Counted from the first letter of the stretch, positions 6,220 to 16,868 are shown. The stretch: DNA of 33,993 nt from Ghiorsea sp. (GCA_027059605.1 JALSZC010000212.1:1-33993), one strand, 5' to 3'. Numbers and translations: made by a program. Notes: generated by a model not told the origin, from the letters alone.

Positions 6220-7425
6220 TTAATTAACTATATTTGAACTTATCTCGTCTAAATAATTTGCCCATGCTTGCATCATTTCTTTTCTTTTGGCTAAATATTT
6301 TGAGCGGTTATAAGCTCTGGATGTTTCTGTACCAATTTGATGTGCGAGTTGGGTTTCAATTGCATCATGATCCCAGCCCTGTTCATGTAATATCGAACTT
6401 GCAGTGGAGCGAAAACCATGGGCAGACATATCATCAGCACCATATCCAAGCCTACGAAGTGCATTTGTCATAACATTTTTGCTGATAGGTTTTGCTCCAT
6501 GCCGTTGGCTAGGGAACACGTAGGGGCTGTAGCCAGTGATGCTTTGGATTTCTTTTAGCTTGGCTAGAACTTGCTTGGCTAAGGGTACAATATGATCCCG
6601 TTCTTTCTTCATTTCCGTGTCAGGAATTCTTAATAGTTTATCTTTGAAGTCTATGTATTTCCATTTTAGTTCGCGCACCTCTTTGGGTCTTAGAAATAGC
6701 CGAGGAATTAGCTTTAATGCTTGAACGGTGCAATAGCTGCCACTTTGATTTGTATCAATGGCATAAATCAGTTTGCCCAGTTGTTTGGGGTTGGTGATAG
6801 CCGCTCTGTGCTTTACTTTTTTAAGTGGTTGCAGAATATCCGAAAGCGGAAACCCTTGGGCAGGGTTGTTGCGGGTTAACCTATGGGCTAAGGCATGACC
6901 AAAAATGCGGTTAATAATAGATAAGATGTTTGATGCAGACCTTGCACGTTCATTCTTTTCAAGCTTGAGCATGATTTCGGTAATATGGCCGTGGTCAATC
7001 TGATCCATGGATAAAGAGCCAATGTCAGGGAATACATCCCGAGTTAACCATCTTTTTATTTTTGTACTATTATCAGTTGTCCAACCCGCAGATTGTTTTT
7101 CCCACCACGTTAGTGCGATATGTTCAAATGTATGGGTAGGGTCGGCCTTTCTTTTTGCCTCTTTTCTTTCAGCCATGGGATTGATTCCGTGAAGAAGTTT
7201 AGCACGGTTTCTGTCAGCAAGTTTTCTTGCATTGGCTAAAGTAATAGTGGGGTATGAGCCGAGAGCCATTTCTTGATGCTTCTTAGCAAATTTATATCGG
7301 AAGCGCCAAAGCTTTGAGCCATTTGATTTTATTAACAGATATAGTCCTTTAGCATCATACAGCTTGTATTGTTTCTTATCCGTAGGCGGCTTTGCTTTTT
7401 CAATTTCTATTGCTGTTAATGGCAT
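6220..7425 (-). CDS. P4-type tyrosine integrase
   Basis: This 401-aa site-specific recombinase catalyses integration and excision of the island. The N-terminal arm-binding domain (DUF4102 type) is clear: AKPPTDKKQYKLYDAKGLYL and MALGSYPTITLANARKLA. A core-binding domain follows at about 100-200, then the catalytic domain at about 210-385. Catalytic residues are visible: Arg246 (LRPKEVRELKW), His336 and Arg339 (HGFRS), His362 (LAHQIG) and nucleophile Tyr372 (AYNRSKYL). The length is normal for the family, so it appears functional. A GAGGTG ribosome binding site precedes ATG 7425. The gene lies next to the groEL 3' end, with TGGGGTAT repeats between. No tRNA target is visible here, so the attachment site is uncertain. 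Confidence 0.95.
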   Translation of the reverse strand: MPLTAIEIEKAKPPTDKKQYKLYDAKGLYLLIKSNGSKLWRFRYKFAKKHQEMALGSYPTITLANARKLADRNRAKLLHGINPMAERKEAKRKADPTHTFEHIALTWWEKQSAGWTTDNSTKIKRWLTRDVFPDIGSLSMDQIDHGHITEIMLKLEKNERARSASNILSIINRIFGHALAHRLTRNNPAQGFPLSDILQPLKKVKHRAAITNPKQLGKLIYAIDTNQSGSYCTVQALKLIPRLFLRPKEVRELKWKYIDFKDKLLRIPDTEMKKERDHIVPLAKQVLAKLKEIQSITGYSPYVFPSQRHGAKPISKNVMTNALRRLGYGADDMSAHGFRSTASSILHEQGWDHDAIETQLAHQIGTETSRAYNRSKYLAKRKEMMQAWANYLDEISSNIVN

Positions 7426-7438
7426 CTAACACCTCTAA

Positions 7439-7520
7439 TGGGGTATAATGTTGGGGTATCCATACATTAAGGCGAAAAAATCAATACTTCAAGCTTGGGT
7501 ATATCCCAAGTTATACCCCA
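7439..7520. repeat. TGGGGTAT repeats upstream of the integrase (arm or att sites?)
   Basis: TGGGGTATAA occurs at 7439-7448 and inverted (TTATACCCCA) at 7511-7520, with TGGGGTATCC at 7452-7461. An inverted repeat, CTTGGG with CCCAAG around TATAT, is at 7494-7510. Such clustered repeats just upstream of a P4-type integrase are typical of arm-type integrase or excisionase binding sites. The remainder of the 7426-7641 gap contains only the groEL terminator. Confidence 0.5.
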
Positions 7521-7575
7521 CTATCAGGGTGCAATACGGTGGATAGTAGTGAAGCACGATGTAACAAGGAGGCAA

Positions 7576-7608
7576 CAAAAAAGCCAGTAAACACTAGGCT
7601 TACTGGCT
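7576..7608 (-). terminator. Terminator of the groESL operon
   Basis: AGCCAGTAA (7582-7590) and TTACTGGCT (7600-7608) form a 9-bp stem with a 9-nt loop. On the minus strand the stem is followed by TTTTTTG, 34 bp after the groEL stop. Confidence 0.85.
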
Positions 7609-7641
7609 CTCTTGAAACTGCCTGAAAAGCAGTTAGGCAGA

Positions 7642-9297
<1,656 letters not shown>

Positions 9298-9330
9298 TTA
9301 AGTATTAAATGAAATTGATTGTTTTTAAGT

Positions 9331-9621
9331 TTAATCGATAACGCCAAGAATGTCGTCTTCACGCATCAAGAGAAGTGTTTCACCATCAATCTTGATTTCG
9401 GTGCCGGCGTAAGTTGAGAAGATAACAGTATCGCCTTCTTTAACGTCCAATGCGCGAAGGTCGCCATTATCCAATAGTTTGCCTTTACCAACAGCGATAA
9501 CTTCACCTTGCAATGGTTTTTCTTTTGCTGCGTCAGGGATAATGATGCCGCCTGCAGTCTTTTCTTCTTCAGCTAAGCGACGAACGATAACACGATCGTG
9601 TAATGGGCGAATGTTTGCCAT
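9331..9621 (-). CDS. groES: Co-chaperonin GroES (10 kDa)
   Basis: This 96-aa heptameric lid of the GroEL chamber is full length. It has the [20 protein letters not shown] start, whose mobile loop ([18 protein letters not shown]) contacts GroEL, the [10 protein letters not shown] motif, and the [13 protein letters not shown] end. An AAGGAG precedes ATG 9621. It is the first gene of groES-groEL. Confidence 0.98.
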   Translation of the reverse strand: MANIRPLHDRVIVRRLAEEEKTAGGIIIPDAAKEKPLQGEVIAVGKGKLLDNGDLRALDVKEGDTVIFSTYAGTEIKIDGETLLLMREDDILGVID

Positions 9622-9659
9622 TTTGTTTCTCCTTCTTTAAGAATCTTAAAAGTAAGGTC

Positions 9660-9688
9660 TATATAAGAACGCGAAATCAGGAATTCAA
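9660..9688 (-). promoter_or_regulatory. Sigma70-type promoter of groESL
   Basis: On the minus strand TTGAAT (plus 9683-9688), a 17-bp spacer, then TATATA (plus 9660-9665). No CIRCE inverted repeat (TTAGCACTC with GAGTGCTAA) is present in the leader, so HrcA control through CIRCE is not supported here. A heat-shock sigma32 -10 (CCCCAT-type) is also not evident. Confidence 0.65.
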
Positions 9689-9719
9689 CCCCTTAGATGC
9701 TTTTTTTTATGCTGCCATG

Positions 9720-11942
9720 TTAAACCTTGAAAAACCGTAAGCGGTTGGCGTTAGAGACCACAGTTACAGATGACATCGCCATAGCTGCACCTGCAAGCAT
9801 GGGGTTGAGTAAAATACCCATAGGCATAAACAAAATACCTGCGGCAACAGGGATGGCTAAGGTATTGTAAATAAATGCACCGAGTAGGTTTTGTTTGATG
9901 TTGGTCAAGGTGGAAGATGAAATGCGAATGGCATCGGGTATGGCTGTTAAGCTAGAGCGCATCAACACCACATCCGCACTTTCAATGGCAATATCTGAAC
10001 CATGGGCAATGGCAAAGCCAACATTAGCGCGGGCTAATGCTGCGGCATCATTAATGCCATCACCCACCATGGCTACGACTTCCCCTTTTTCTTGAAGTTT
10101 TGCGATGACATTGTCTTTATCATCGGGTTTGACTTCGGCAGTGACATCATCAATGCCCACTTCTTTTGCAACTGCCAAGGCGGTTTGCTCATGGTCACCC
10201 GTAAGCATTTGTACTTTTAAGCCTAAAGTATGCAAAGCGGCAATGGCTGCTTTGGCATCAGGTTTGATGGGGTCAGCAATGGCAATAATGGCGATGATTT
10301 GATGATTTTTGGCTAGAAAAACGGGAGTTTTGGCTTGTTTTGCTAAGTTTTTACTAATTTTTTGCCAGTTTTTATCCGATTTTACATTGTTTTCGTGTAA
10401 AAAAGTATCGTTGCCAATCAAAATGTTCGCACCATCCACGCTTGCCGATACGCCGCCACCAAAGCTGGCTGCAAAGTTTTCAGCGTCAGTAATAGTTAAA
10501 CCTTTGTTTTCAGCCGCTTGAACAATGGCTTTGCCCAATGGGTGTTCTGAACCTTTTTCTACGGCTGCGGCAAATATCAAAGCATCATCTTCACTGATTG
10601 ATTCTGTGATAATATCAGTGACTTGGGGTTTGCCTTGGGTAATTGTGCCCGTTTTATCTAATACTACTGTGGTTAAGTGGGACGCACGTTCTAGTGCTTC
10701 ACCTTTGCGAATAAGAATGCCGTATTCGGCAGCCTTACCAATGCCAACAATCATAGAAATGGGGGTTGCCAAACCTAGGGCACATGGGCAGGCAATGAGT
10801 AAAATACTCATGCTGGTTACCAATGCTAAGGTCATATTATCCATATATAGCCACCAAAACAGACCTGTAGATAAAGCGATAAATAAAACGATAGGCACAA
10901 AAACGGATGCAACCTTATCAACCAAGCGTGCAATGTCAGGCTTAGCACTTTGGGCACGACGCACGGTTTCAATGATTTGGGCAAGCGTGGTTTCAGCACC
11001 AATACGTGTAGCTGTGTATAAAAAAGTGCCACTGTCGTTCATAGTGCCTGCAATCACTTCATCACCTTGGGCTTTGGATACAGGCATAGGCTCGCCTGTG
11101 AGCATAGATTCATCGATAAAAGATGCACCTTCAATGATATTGCCATCCACGGGGATTTTCTCGCCAGGGCGTACGCGCACCACATCACCAATAGCTACTT
11201 CTTCAATAGGAATGTAAACTTCTTTACCACCTCGTATAACACATGCAGTTTTTGCTTGTAAAGATAACAGCTTTTCAATGGCCTGATTGGTTTTTCCTCG
11301 GGCACGAGCTTCTAACACATGCCCAATATTCACCAAGGCAATCACAATCAGTGCGGCTTCAAAATAGACATGACGGCTGGCTTCAGGGATAAGGCTTGGA
11401 AATGCAACAACAGCCATGGAATATAACCATGCAACCCCTGTGCCCATGGCAACCAGCGTATCCATGCTGGTATTTTTATGCTTTAAACCATTCCATGTGC
11501 CTTTAAAATAATGCGAGCCTGAATATGCCATCACACCAAGTGTTGCTACAGTAATGAATAACCAAAAACCTTGCGCATCAAGGCTGGGCAATAATCCCAA
11601 CATGTTTGCTGCCATCAGTGGGAAACCAGTGAGTATGGCTAGGGCACTTTGTTTGATGCGATATTGAAGGTGTGCCGCTTCGGCTTCATGTTTTTTGGAT
11701 TCATCATCAGTGGATACCAACACTTTGGCGTGATATGAGCCTGCTGATTCAATGGCATCAATAATGTTGGCTTCGATTGTTCCCGAAGCGTCAGGGCGAG
11801 CTTCAACGCGCGCAGTTCTATCGACCAAATTGATACTTGCCGACACAATACCATCCACAGCATCAAGTTTGTTCTCGATTTTCCCTACACATGATGCGCA
11901 GCCCATGCCTTCAATTGATAAGCGTATTTCTTGGTTTTTCAT
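9720..11942 (-). CDS. copA: Copper(I)-exporting P-type ATPase
   Basis: This inner-membrane pump drives Cu(I) out of the cytoplasm using ATP. One N-terminal heavy-metal-binding domain carries GMGCASC (residues 12-18). The P1B-type core follows: TGEP (282-285, actuator), CPC in [10 protein letters not shown] (385-387, transport site in TM6), DKTGT (429-433, phosphorylated Asp), SEHP (465-468), and GDGIND in the P-domain. YN in TM7 and MAMSS in the last helix are the remaining Cu(I)-site signatures of the P1B-1 subgroup. At 740 aa it has a single HMA domain where some relatives have two. It ends 32 bp from the groES -35 box, is transcribed away from the haemoglobin gene, and has no copper-regulator gene beside it. 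Confidence 0.96.
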   Translation of the reverse strand: MKNQEIRLSIEGMGCASCVGKIENKLDAVDGIVSASINLVDRTARVEARPDASGTIEANIIDAIESAGSYHAKVLVSTDDESKKHEAEAAHLQYRIKQSALAILTGFPLMAANMLGLLPSLDAQGFWLFITVATLGVMAYSGSHYFKGTWNGLKHKNTSMDTLVAMGTGVAWLYSMAVVAFPSLIPEASRHVYFEAALIVIALVNIGHVLEARARGKTNQAIEKLLSLQAKTACVIRGGKEVYIPIEEVAIGDVVRVRPGEKIPVDGNIIEGASFIDESMLTGEPMPVSKAQGDEVIAGTMNDSGTFLYTATRIGAETTLAQIIETVRRAQSAKPDIARLVDKVASVFVPIVLFIALSTGLFWWLYMDNMTLALVTSMSILLIACPCALGLATPISMIVGIGKAAEYGILIRKGEALERASHLTTVVLDKTGTITQGKPQVTDIITESISEDDALIFAAAVEKGSEHPLGKAIVQAAENKGLTITDAENFAASFGGGVSASVDGANILIGNDTFLHENNVKSDKNWQKISKNLAKQAKTPVFLAKNHQIIAIIAIADPIKPDAKAAIAALHTLGLKVQMLTGDHEQTALAVAKEVGIDDVTAEVKPDDKDNVIAKLQEKGEVVAMVGDGINDAAALARANVGFAIAHGSDIAIESADVVLMRSSLTAIPDAIRISSSTLTNIKQNLLGAFIYNTLAIPVAAGILFMPMGILLNPMLAGAAMAMSSVTVVSNANRLRFFKV

Positions 11943-12043
11943 GCTATTTGTCTGACCTCATTCCATAGAACTGGATAAAATGTACTCGTAGCCTATGCGC
12001 TTGTCATGTATTGTGCGCCTTATTCCATATTGAAGGTAGGGTT

Positions 12044-12463
12044 ATGAATAGTTACGGATTTGAAGATACAACATACAAAGCAGTAGGCGGTCATGATGGT
12101 TTAGTGAAGCTGGTGGATGACTTTTATGAGGCTATGGACACTTTGCCTGAAGCCAAGCACATCCGTGATATGCACCCTGATGATTTGGAAGTGACAAAAG
12201 ATAAGCTAGTTTACTTTTTATCGGGCTGGATGGGTGGCCCGCGCATTTATGGTGAAAAGTATGGTGGTGTTAGTATTCCTATGGCGCACCAACACCTTAA
12301 AATCACAGCCGAAGATGCAAAAGCATGGCTGACTTGTATGAAAGCCGCATTGGATAAGCATGATTTTCCTGATGACTTCAAAGCATATTTGTTGGAACAA
12401 TTAGCATTTCCTGCCAATAGGATTCATCAAGTGAGTCAAATGAAGCACGGGCATACAAGCTAA
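12044..12463 (+). CDS. Group II truncated haemoglobin
   Basis: This 139-aa protein (start ATG 12044, behind GAAGGTAGGG, rather than TTG 12011 in the track) is a 2-on-2 globin. Features visible are FY at 27-28 (Tyr B10), FLSGWMGGPRIYGEKYGG (the GWxGGP stretch typical of group II), the proximal-His region MAHQHLKI (His84), and Trp95 in AWLTCM (position G8). Proteins of this group bind O2 or NO and are linked to protection from nitric oxide or oxidative stress. The role here is inferred. A 16-bp gap and a shared direction link it to the following lipoprotein gene. Confidence 0.92.
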   Translation: MNSYGFEDTTYKAVGGHDGLVKLVDDFYEAMDTLPEAKHIRDMHPDDLEVTKDKLVYFLSGWMGGPRIYGEKYGGVSIPMAHQHLKITAEDAKAWLTCMKAALDKHDFPDDFKAYLLEQLAFPANRIHQVSQMKHGHTS

Positions 12464-12479
12464 AAAAGAGGAGAAAACT

Positions 12480-12695
12480 ATGAAATGGACCATTTGTATA
12501 ATAGCTACGAGCCTATTGCTCACAGGTTGCGCAAGCTATAAGAGAACGCTCACCAACAGCAAGGGTGAAACGATTACCTGTGAAGCTAGTGGTAAGAATG
12601 GTATTATTACAGGGATATATTTACGCAAGGGTTTTAATAATTGTATTAACGAAGCTAAATCAGAAGGGTTTAAAGAAGTAAAAACACCTAAATAA
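12480..12695 (+). CDS. Small lipoprotein
   Basis: This 71-aa protein has a type II signal peptide with lipobox LLTGC (cleavage before Cys17), so it is lipid-anchored, probably in the outer membrane. The mature part is small and basic, with CEASGKNG, ITGIYLRKGFNNCINEAK and GFKEVK. Two further cysteines might form a disulphide. A GAGGAG ribosome binding site precedes ATG 12480. It appears to be the second gene after the truncated haemoglobin. I do not recognise a named family, and the function is unknown. Confidence 0.85.
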   Translation: MKWTICIIATSLLLTGCASYKRTLTNSKGETITCEASGKNGIITGIYLRKGFNNCINEAKSEGFKEVKTPK

Positions 12696-13011
12696 TTAAA
12701 GCTTTTTAACAATTTTCTTGTATCAATTTCTTGGGTTCTCGCTATATTGCAGCGCATTAGTCTGTTGTGCGCATGTGAAATAGCGATATAAATTTTTAAT
12801 CCTGGTCTTCACGTCAACACACGATTTATCACGCGAAAGCGGATGAAAATGTGGCGTACACGTGGAGATATAAGCAATCTTTTTGCAAGTATCCCTTTGA
12901 AAACAATATAAATGGTGATGTTGGTTGATTTCAACCAGCGGTTTGCCGTATGTTTTTTTGAAAGACAAATATAAATGTAAAAAGACGTAAGCGTCAGGAA
13001 ACACAAGAAAA
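12696..13011 (+). promoter_or_regulatory. Long structured leader of the DEAD-box helicase gene
   Basis: This 316-bp gap holds no convincing gene; the minus-strand ORFs in the track here lack ribosome binding sites and domain features. A promoter-like TTGTAT (12718-12723) and TATATT (12743-12748) are spaced 19 bp. Hairpins are TCGCTAT/ATAGCGA (12739-12745 with 12780-12786) enclosing GCGCA/TGCGC, TGGTTG/CAACCA (12923-12938) and GACG/CGTC just before the AGGAA near the start codon. Long, structured 5' untranslated regions are known for cold-induced csdA/deaD genes. That this one works the same way is inference. Confidence 0.5.
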
Positions 13012-14823
13012 ATGTCAGAAAATATAGAAAATACACTCGAAAAAGCTTCGGAAATAACCTTTAAAGATTTGGATTTAAGCCCAGAGGTTCTTAAAGGCTT
13101 GGATGATGTGGGTTATGAAAAACCATCACCCATTCAAGCAGAAATTATTCCACATGTTGTAGAAGGTAGAGATGTGTTGGGTCAGGCGCAAACGGGTACG
13201 GGTAAAACCGCTGCATTTGCACTCCCAGTATTGTCCAAAATTGATTTGAGCCAAAAGAACCCTCAAGTGTTGGTGCTTGCGCCAACCCGTGAGCTTGCAA
13301 TTCAAGTGGCAGAAGCATTTCAAAAATATGCTAAACATATGAAAGGTTTTCATGTGTTGCCCATTTATGGTGGCGCAAGTTATGATGGGCAATTGAAACA
13401 ATTAAGGCGCGGTGTGCATGTTGTGGTGGGCACACCAGGGCGTGTGATGGATCATATGCGCCGCAAAACCTTGAAGCTGGATAACCTTAAAACATTGATT
13501 TTGGATGAAGCAGATGAAATGTTGCGCATGGGTTTTATTGATGATGTAGAATGGGTGCTTGAGCAAACGCCACCAACCCGTCAAATTGCTTTATTTTCAG
13601 CAACTATGCCGTCACAAATTCGTAAAATCACCAACAATTACCTGAACAAACCTGTTCATATCACAATTAAAACCAAAACATCGACTGCGATGACTATTCG
13701 CCAGCGTTATTGGATGGTTAGTGGCCGCCATAAAGTGGATGCATTGACCCGCATTTTAGAAGCGGAAACTTTTGATGGTGTGATTATTTTCGTGCGTACC
13801 AAAACAGCAACGGTTGAACTTGCAGAAAAATTGCAGGCGCGCGGTTATGCTGCTGCGGCCTTAAATGGTGATATTGCACAAAATCAACGTGAACAAATCG
13901 TCAACAAACTGAAAAAAGGTCAAATTGATATTTTGATTGGTACTGATGTTGTGGCGCGTGGGCTTGATGTTGAGCGTATCTCACATGTGATAAACTATGA
14001 TGTGCCACATGATACGGAATCTTATGTGCATCGCATTGGTCGCACTGGCCGTGCAGGACGTTCTGGCGAAGCTATTTTGTTTGTCGCACCACGTGAGAAA
14101 CGTATGTTGTATGCGATTGAACGTGCAACCAACCAACGTGTTGAATTGTATGTGATGCCTTCTACAGAAGATATTAACAACAAACGCATTGAGGACTTTA
14201 AACAGAAAATCACGGCTACGTTGGAAGAGGGCGGTTTGGAGCTGTTTTCCAAAATTATCGAAGAATATGAAGAAGAACATAATGTACCAGCCCAAGAAAT
14301 TGCAGCGGCATTGGCGAAGATGGTACAAGGTTCAGAGCCCTTCTTACTGAAAGATATGCCCAAAGTTCGGGGTGGGCGTGATGAGCCTAGAGATTTGCGT
14401 AGTCATGGTGGCAACCGCGAGTATCATGAAAAGCCGTTAGCAAAAGGTTTTAGTCGTTATCGTTTGGCTGTTGGTTCTGATTTGGGTGTGCGCTCTGGAA
14501 ATATTGTGGGTGCGATTGCCAATGAAGCGGGTATTGATAGCGAGTTTATCAATAACATTGTGATTCGTGATGACCATTCCATGGTTGATTTGCCCGAAGG
14601 TATGCCAGATTCAATTTTTAAAACATTGAAAAAAACACGTATTGCAGGCAAAGCCATCAATTTGGAGCAAGTTGAAGTGGAATTTGGTGGTGATGAACCG
14701 CGTAAACGCCGTGGTAACTTCCGAGGTGGTCGTGGTGGCAGCGGACGTGGTCGTGCGGGTAATAACCGTGGCAGCCGTAGTGGTGGTGGACGTGGTCGCG
14801 GTGCACCAAGACGCGGACGTTAA
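13012..14823 (+). CDS. deaD: DEAD-box RNA helicase, DeaD/CsdA type
   Basis: This ATP-dependent RNA helicase remodels ribosomal and messenger RNA, typically in ribosome assembly and at low temperature. Visible motifs in order: Q-motif FKDLDLSPEVLKGL; Walker A AQTGTGKT (59-66); PTRELAIQV; TPGR; DEAD (165-168); SATMP; ARGLDV; HRIGRTGRAGR. Residues about 481-555 (YRLAVGSDLGVRSG, GEAGIDSEF-like) form the DbpA-type RNA-binding domain, followed by an RGG-rich tail (RGNFRGGRGG and GGRGRGAPRRGR). At 603 aa it is close to E. coli DeaD. A long structured leader precedes it and a strong terminator follows. Confidence 0.96.
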   Translation: MSENIENTLEKASEITFKDLDLSPEVLKGLDDVGYEKPSPIQAEIIPHVVEGRDVLGQAQTGTGKTAAFALPVLSKIDLSQKNPQVLVLAPTRELAIQVAEAFQKYAKHMKGFHVLPIYGGASYDGQLKQLRRGVHVVVGTPGRVMDHMRRKTLKLDNLKTLILDEADEMLRMGFIDDVEWVLEQTPPTRQIALFSATMPSQIRKITNNYLNKPVHITIKTKTSTAMTIRQRYWMVSGRHKVDALTRILEAETFDGVIIFVRTKTATVELAEKLQARGYAAAALNGDIAQNQREQIVNKLKKGQIDILIGTDVVARGLDVERISHVINYDVPHDTESYVHRIGRTGRAGRSGEAILFVAPREKRMLYAIERATNQRVELYVMPSTEDINNKRIEDFKQKITATLEEGGLELFSKIIEEYEEEHNVPAQEIAAALAKMVQGSEPFLLKDMPKVRGGRDEPRDLRSHGGNREYHEKPLAKGFSRYRLAVGSDLGVRSGNIVGAIANEAGIDSEFINNIVIRDDHSMVDLPEGMPDSIFKTLKKTRIAGKAINLEQVEVEFGGDEPRKRRGNFRGGRGGSGRGRAGNNRGSRSGGGRGRGAPRRGR

Positions 14824-14857
14824 GCTCAGCTACGTTAAAACCTGCTGAATAAATCTA

Positions 14858-14894
14858 AGCCTCGATAACAAGTAATTGTTGTCGGGGCTTTTTT
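14858..14894 (+). terminator. Terminator of deaD
   Basis: AGCCTCGATAACAA and TTGTTGTCGGGGCT form a 14-bp stem with two G-U pairs around GTAA, followed by TTTTTT. Confidence 0.93.
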
Positions 14895-14924
14895 ATGCCT
14901 ATAGTTCAGCATACGAGGTGAGCC

Positions 14925-15959
14925 ATGAAATATAACCAGCTTGGAAGCAGTGATTTAAACGTATCTGAAATATGTTTGGGTACCATGACCTTTGGTGAAC
15001 AAAATACTGAAGAAGAAGCGCATGCCCAACTAGATATGGCTGCAGATTATGGGGTAAACTTTATTGATACGGCTGAAATGTATCCTGTTGCACCACGCGC
15101 TGAAACGCAAGGGCGAACTGAATCGTATGTGGGTTCATGGCTGAAAAACCAGCAACGAGATAAGTGGATTGTTGCCACTAAAATCACAGGCCCATCACGC
15201 GGCTTTGAATGGATTCGTGGCGGCCCACGCATCACTAAAGCGCACATTGAAACTGCGATTGAAGATAGTTTGGCGCGTTTGCAAACAGATTATGTTGACC
15301 TCTATCAAATCCATTGGCCAGACCGCTATGTGCCTATGTTTGGCAGCACCAGTTATGATATTCATCAAGCGCATGAAGCCATAGCCATCGAAGAACAACT
15401 TCAGGCATTAGCTGGTTTGGTGGATACCGGTAAAGTACGGTATATTGGTTTGAGTAATGAAACACCTTGGGGTGTGAGTGAATTTAGCCGTTGTGCTAAA
15501 GTATTGGGTTTACCGCATATTGTGAGTATTCAAAATGCATATCATTTGATGAACCGCACTTTTGAGGCTGGGCTTGCCGAAGTTTGCGCACATGAAAAGG
15601 TGGGATTATTGGCTTATAGCCCGCTTGCCTTTGGGCATTTGACGGGCAAATATGTGGATGATCCGCAAGCCAAAGGGCGGGTGACACAATTTCCGCAATT
15701 CACCCAAAGATACAGCAAAACCAATGTGGCAGAAGCCGTGCAGGCGTACACCCAAATCGCGAGAGATGCAGGGCTTAGCCCTGCGCAAATGGCTTTAGCA
15801 TTTGTGCGCAGCCGTTGGTTTACAGCGAGCACCATCATTGGTGCAACCACGTTAGAGCAGCTTAAAGAAAACCTTGAAAGCACGGATGTTGTGTTAACTG
15901 AAGAAGTCTTAGCGCAAATTGAGCAGGTGCATCAGAAGTATCCTAACCCTGCACCATAA
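14925..15959 (+). CDS. tas: NADP(H)-dependent aldo-keto reductase, Tas-like
   Basis: This 344-aa cytoplasmic oxidoreductase has the aldo-keto reductase TIM barrel. The N-terminus MKYNQLGSSDLNVSEICLGT is typical. The catalytic tetrad is visible as DTAEMY (Asp and Tyr), ATKITG (Lys) and YQIHWPD (His). IGLSNETPWGVSEF and IGATTLEQLKENL mark cofactor- and C-terminal-barrel elements. The long insertion after HWPDRYVPMFG matches E. coli Tas, which can support reductase activity in a tyrosine-auxotroph context. The physiological substrate is unknown. A GAGGTG precedes the start. It stands alone between two terminator-like elements. Confidence 0.92.
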   Translation: MKYNQLGSSDLNVSEICLGTMTFGEQNTEEEAHAQLDMAADYGVNFIDTAEMYPVAPRAETQGRTESYVGSWLKNQQRDKWIVATKITGPSRGFEWIRGGPRITKAHIETAIEDSLARLQTDYVDLYQIHWPDRYVPMFGSTSYDIHQAHEAIAIEEQLQALAGLVDTGKVRYIGLSNETPWGVSEFSRCAKVLGLPHIVSIQNAYHLMNRTFEAGLAEVCAHEKVGLLAYSPLAFGHLTGKYVDDPQAKGRVTQFPQFTQRYSKTNVAEAVQAYTQIARDAGLSPAQMALAFVRSRWFTASTIIGATTLEQLKENLESTDVVLTEEVLAQIEQVHQKYPNPAP

Positions 15960-16054
15960 AGACAATTTGAATATGCTGCTTCATCCTTTCTTTTGCTAAC
16001 CACCTTAGCACAGCTATAGCAAAGGGAAGGTGTTGTCACAGCCTACACACCGTC

Positions 16055-16123
16055 ATTTCCGCGCCTCTCCAAGGTGTACTCTCTGCCTTTGGTGTTCACT
16101 TTAAGGCGGGAAATCTTTTTTTT
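16055..16123 (+). terminator. Long-range inverted repeat with T-run after tas
   Basis: ATTTCCGCGCC (16055-16065) pairs, with one bulged base, with GGCGGGAAAT (16105-16114), followed by CTTTTTTTT. It resembles the intergenic palindromic elements with CGTCATTCCCGCG-type arms found in many proteobacterial genomes. It could terminate tas transcription. Confidence 0.5.
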
Positions 16124-16127
16124 CTTC

Positions 16128-16195
16128 GTGCGCTTCGTGTTCTTTGTGGTTCGTTTGTAATTCCTCTGTATTCTCTGCGCTCTCTGTGGTTAGAT
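16128..16195. repeat. Intergenic CTCTGTGGTT-type repeat, copy 1
   Basis: TTCGTGTTCTTTGTGGTTCG is followed by CTCTGTATTCTCTGCG and CTCTCTGTGGTT. This tandem-like imperfect motif recurs in reverse complement at 29753-29781. There is no gene in the 15960-16202 gap. Confidence 0.6.
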
Positions 16196-16202
16196 TGTTT
16201 CG

Positions 16203-16868
16203 TCACTTACCGTTGATATATTCCTCATCATTAAAGGTGACCAGCCAGTTGGGATAATAGCAGATAAAGCCCGAAACAATCCATGTGCTAATCACAGCTT
16301 CCATACCACCCATCAATGCTAAAACCAGAGTGAAATCTTGGTAAATATGGAATGATGGATAGTCTGTCCAGAGCAGTAAGCAGCCCGTGAGCACGGCATC
16401 CACTGCCCACATACACAACAAATCACCAAACCCAACCTTGGCAAAATAAACGGGAACTATGCGAGGAAATTTGTAGTAAAAGAAAAGGTGTACACTTGCA
16501 GCTATGACAACGGGCAACAATACGGATGTGGTGATATTAAAGCCAAGTGTTGAAACATCACCTATGCCCTTGGTAACCAGTAAAAACACATGTACTGCCG
16601 ATAAAATGACAATGGCTGTCCAAGGGCCAACCATCATCACCGTCAGCATTACACCCAACCAATGCATATTCATACCGGGTTTGATATCCGATTGCAGCAT
16701 ATACAAGGCAGATAGTGCTACGAAAATAAAGGCAACCTGCAAACCTTCAGACCAACCTGACCAAAAGCGCGTTTCCGTACGCCAGATGGCAAACAGTATC
16801 ACGGGCACTGCAATGATGTTGCATATCATGATAATATAATCGGGATAAAGACCTGCGGGGATATGCAT
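16203..16868 (-). CDS. CbiM-like ECF transporter permease (orphan)
   Basis: This 221-aa integral membrane protein has about six hydrophobic segments. Its start, MHIPAGLYP, matches the family in which Met1-His2 bind the metal (CbiM/NikM, cobalt or nickel uptake). A second His sits in NMHWLGVMLTVMMVGPW (His69) and the STLGFNITTSVLLPV stretch is also CbiM-like. The usual partners (CbiN, CbiQ, CbiO ATPase) are absent from the window, so it could be an orphan component, a partner of a remote ATPase, or a family member with another role. It lies 15 bp downstream of yqeY on the same strand, probably one transcript. Confidence 0.78.
   Translation of the reverse strand: MHIPAGLYPDYIIMICNIIAVPVILFAIWRTETRFWSGWSEGLQVAFIFVALSALYMLQSDIKPGMNMHWLGVMLTVMMVGPWTAIVILSAVHVFLLVTKGIGDVSTLGFNITTSVLLPVVIAASVHLFFYYKFPRIVPVYFAKVGFGDLLCMWAVDAVLTGCLLLWTDYPSFHIYQDFTLVLALMGGMEAVISTWIVSGFICYYPNWLVTFNDEEYINGK

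Noticed and set aside
5879-7460. TTGGGGTATC at 5879-5888 and 7451-7460 as a direct-repeat att pair around the integrase
   Set aside because: The left copy encodes part of the conserved IPQ region of the transposase remnant, so the 10-bp match is probably chance.
7426-7641. tRNA gene as integration target beside the integrase
   Set aside because: No cloverleaf or T-loop consensus could be found on either strand.
9622-9719. CIRCE element or sigma32 promoter ahead of groES
   Set aside because: No TTAGCACTC inverted repeat and no CCCCAT-type -10; a sigma70-like promoter fits better.
9694-9719. Terminator between copA and groES
   Set aside because: There is a T-run, but the flanking ATGC motifs are direct, not inverted, so no stem forms.
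10525-11217. 230-aa plus-strand ORF opposite copA
   Set aside because: Shadow of copA; composition reflects the codon bias of the opposite strand.
12723-13036. Minus-strand ORFs of 93 and 75 aa in the deaD leader
   Set aside because: Low-complexity, no ribosome binding sites, and they overlap promoter and hairpin elements.
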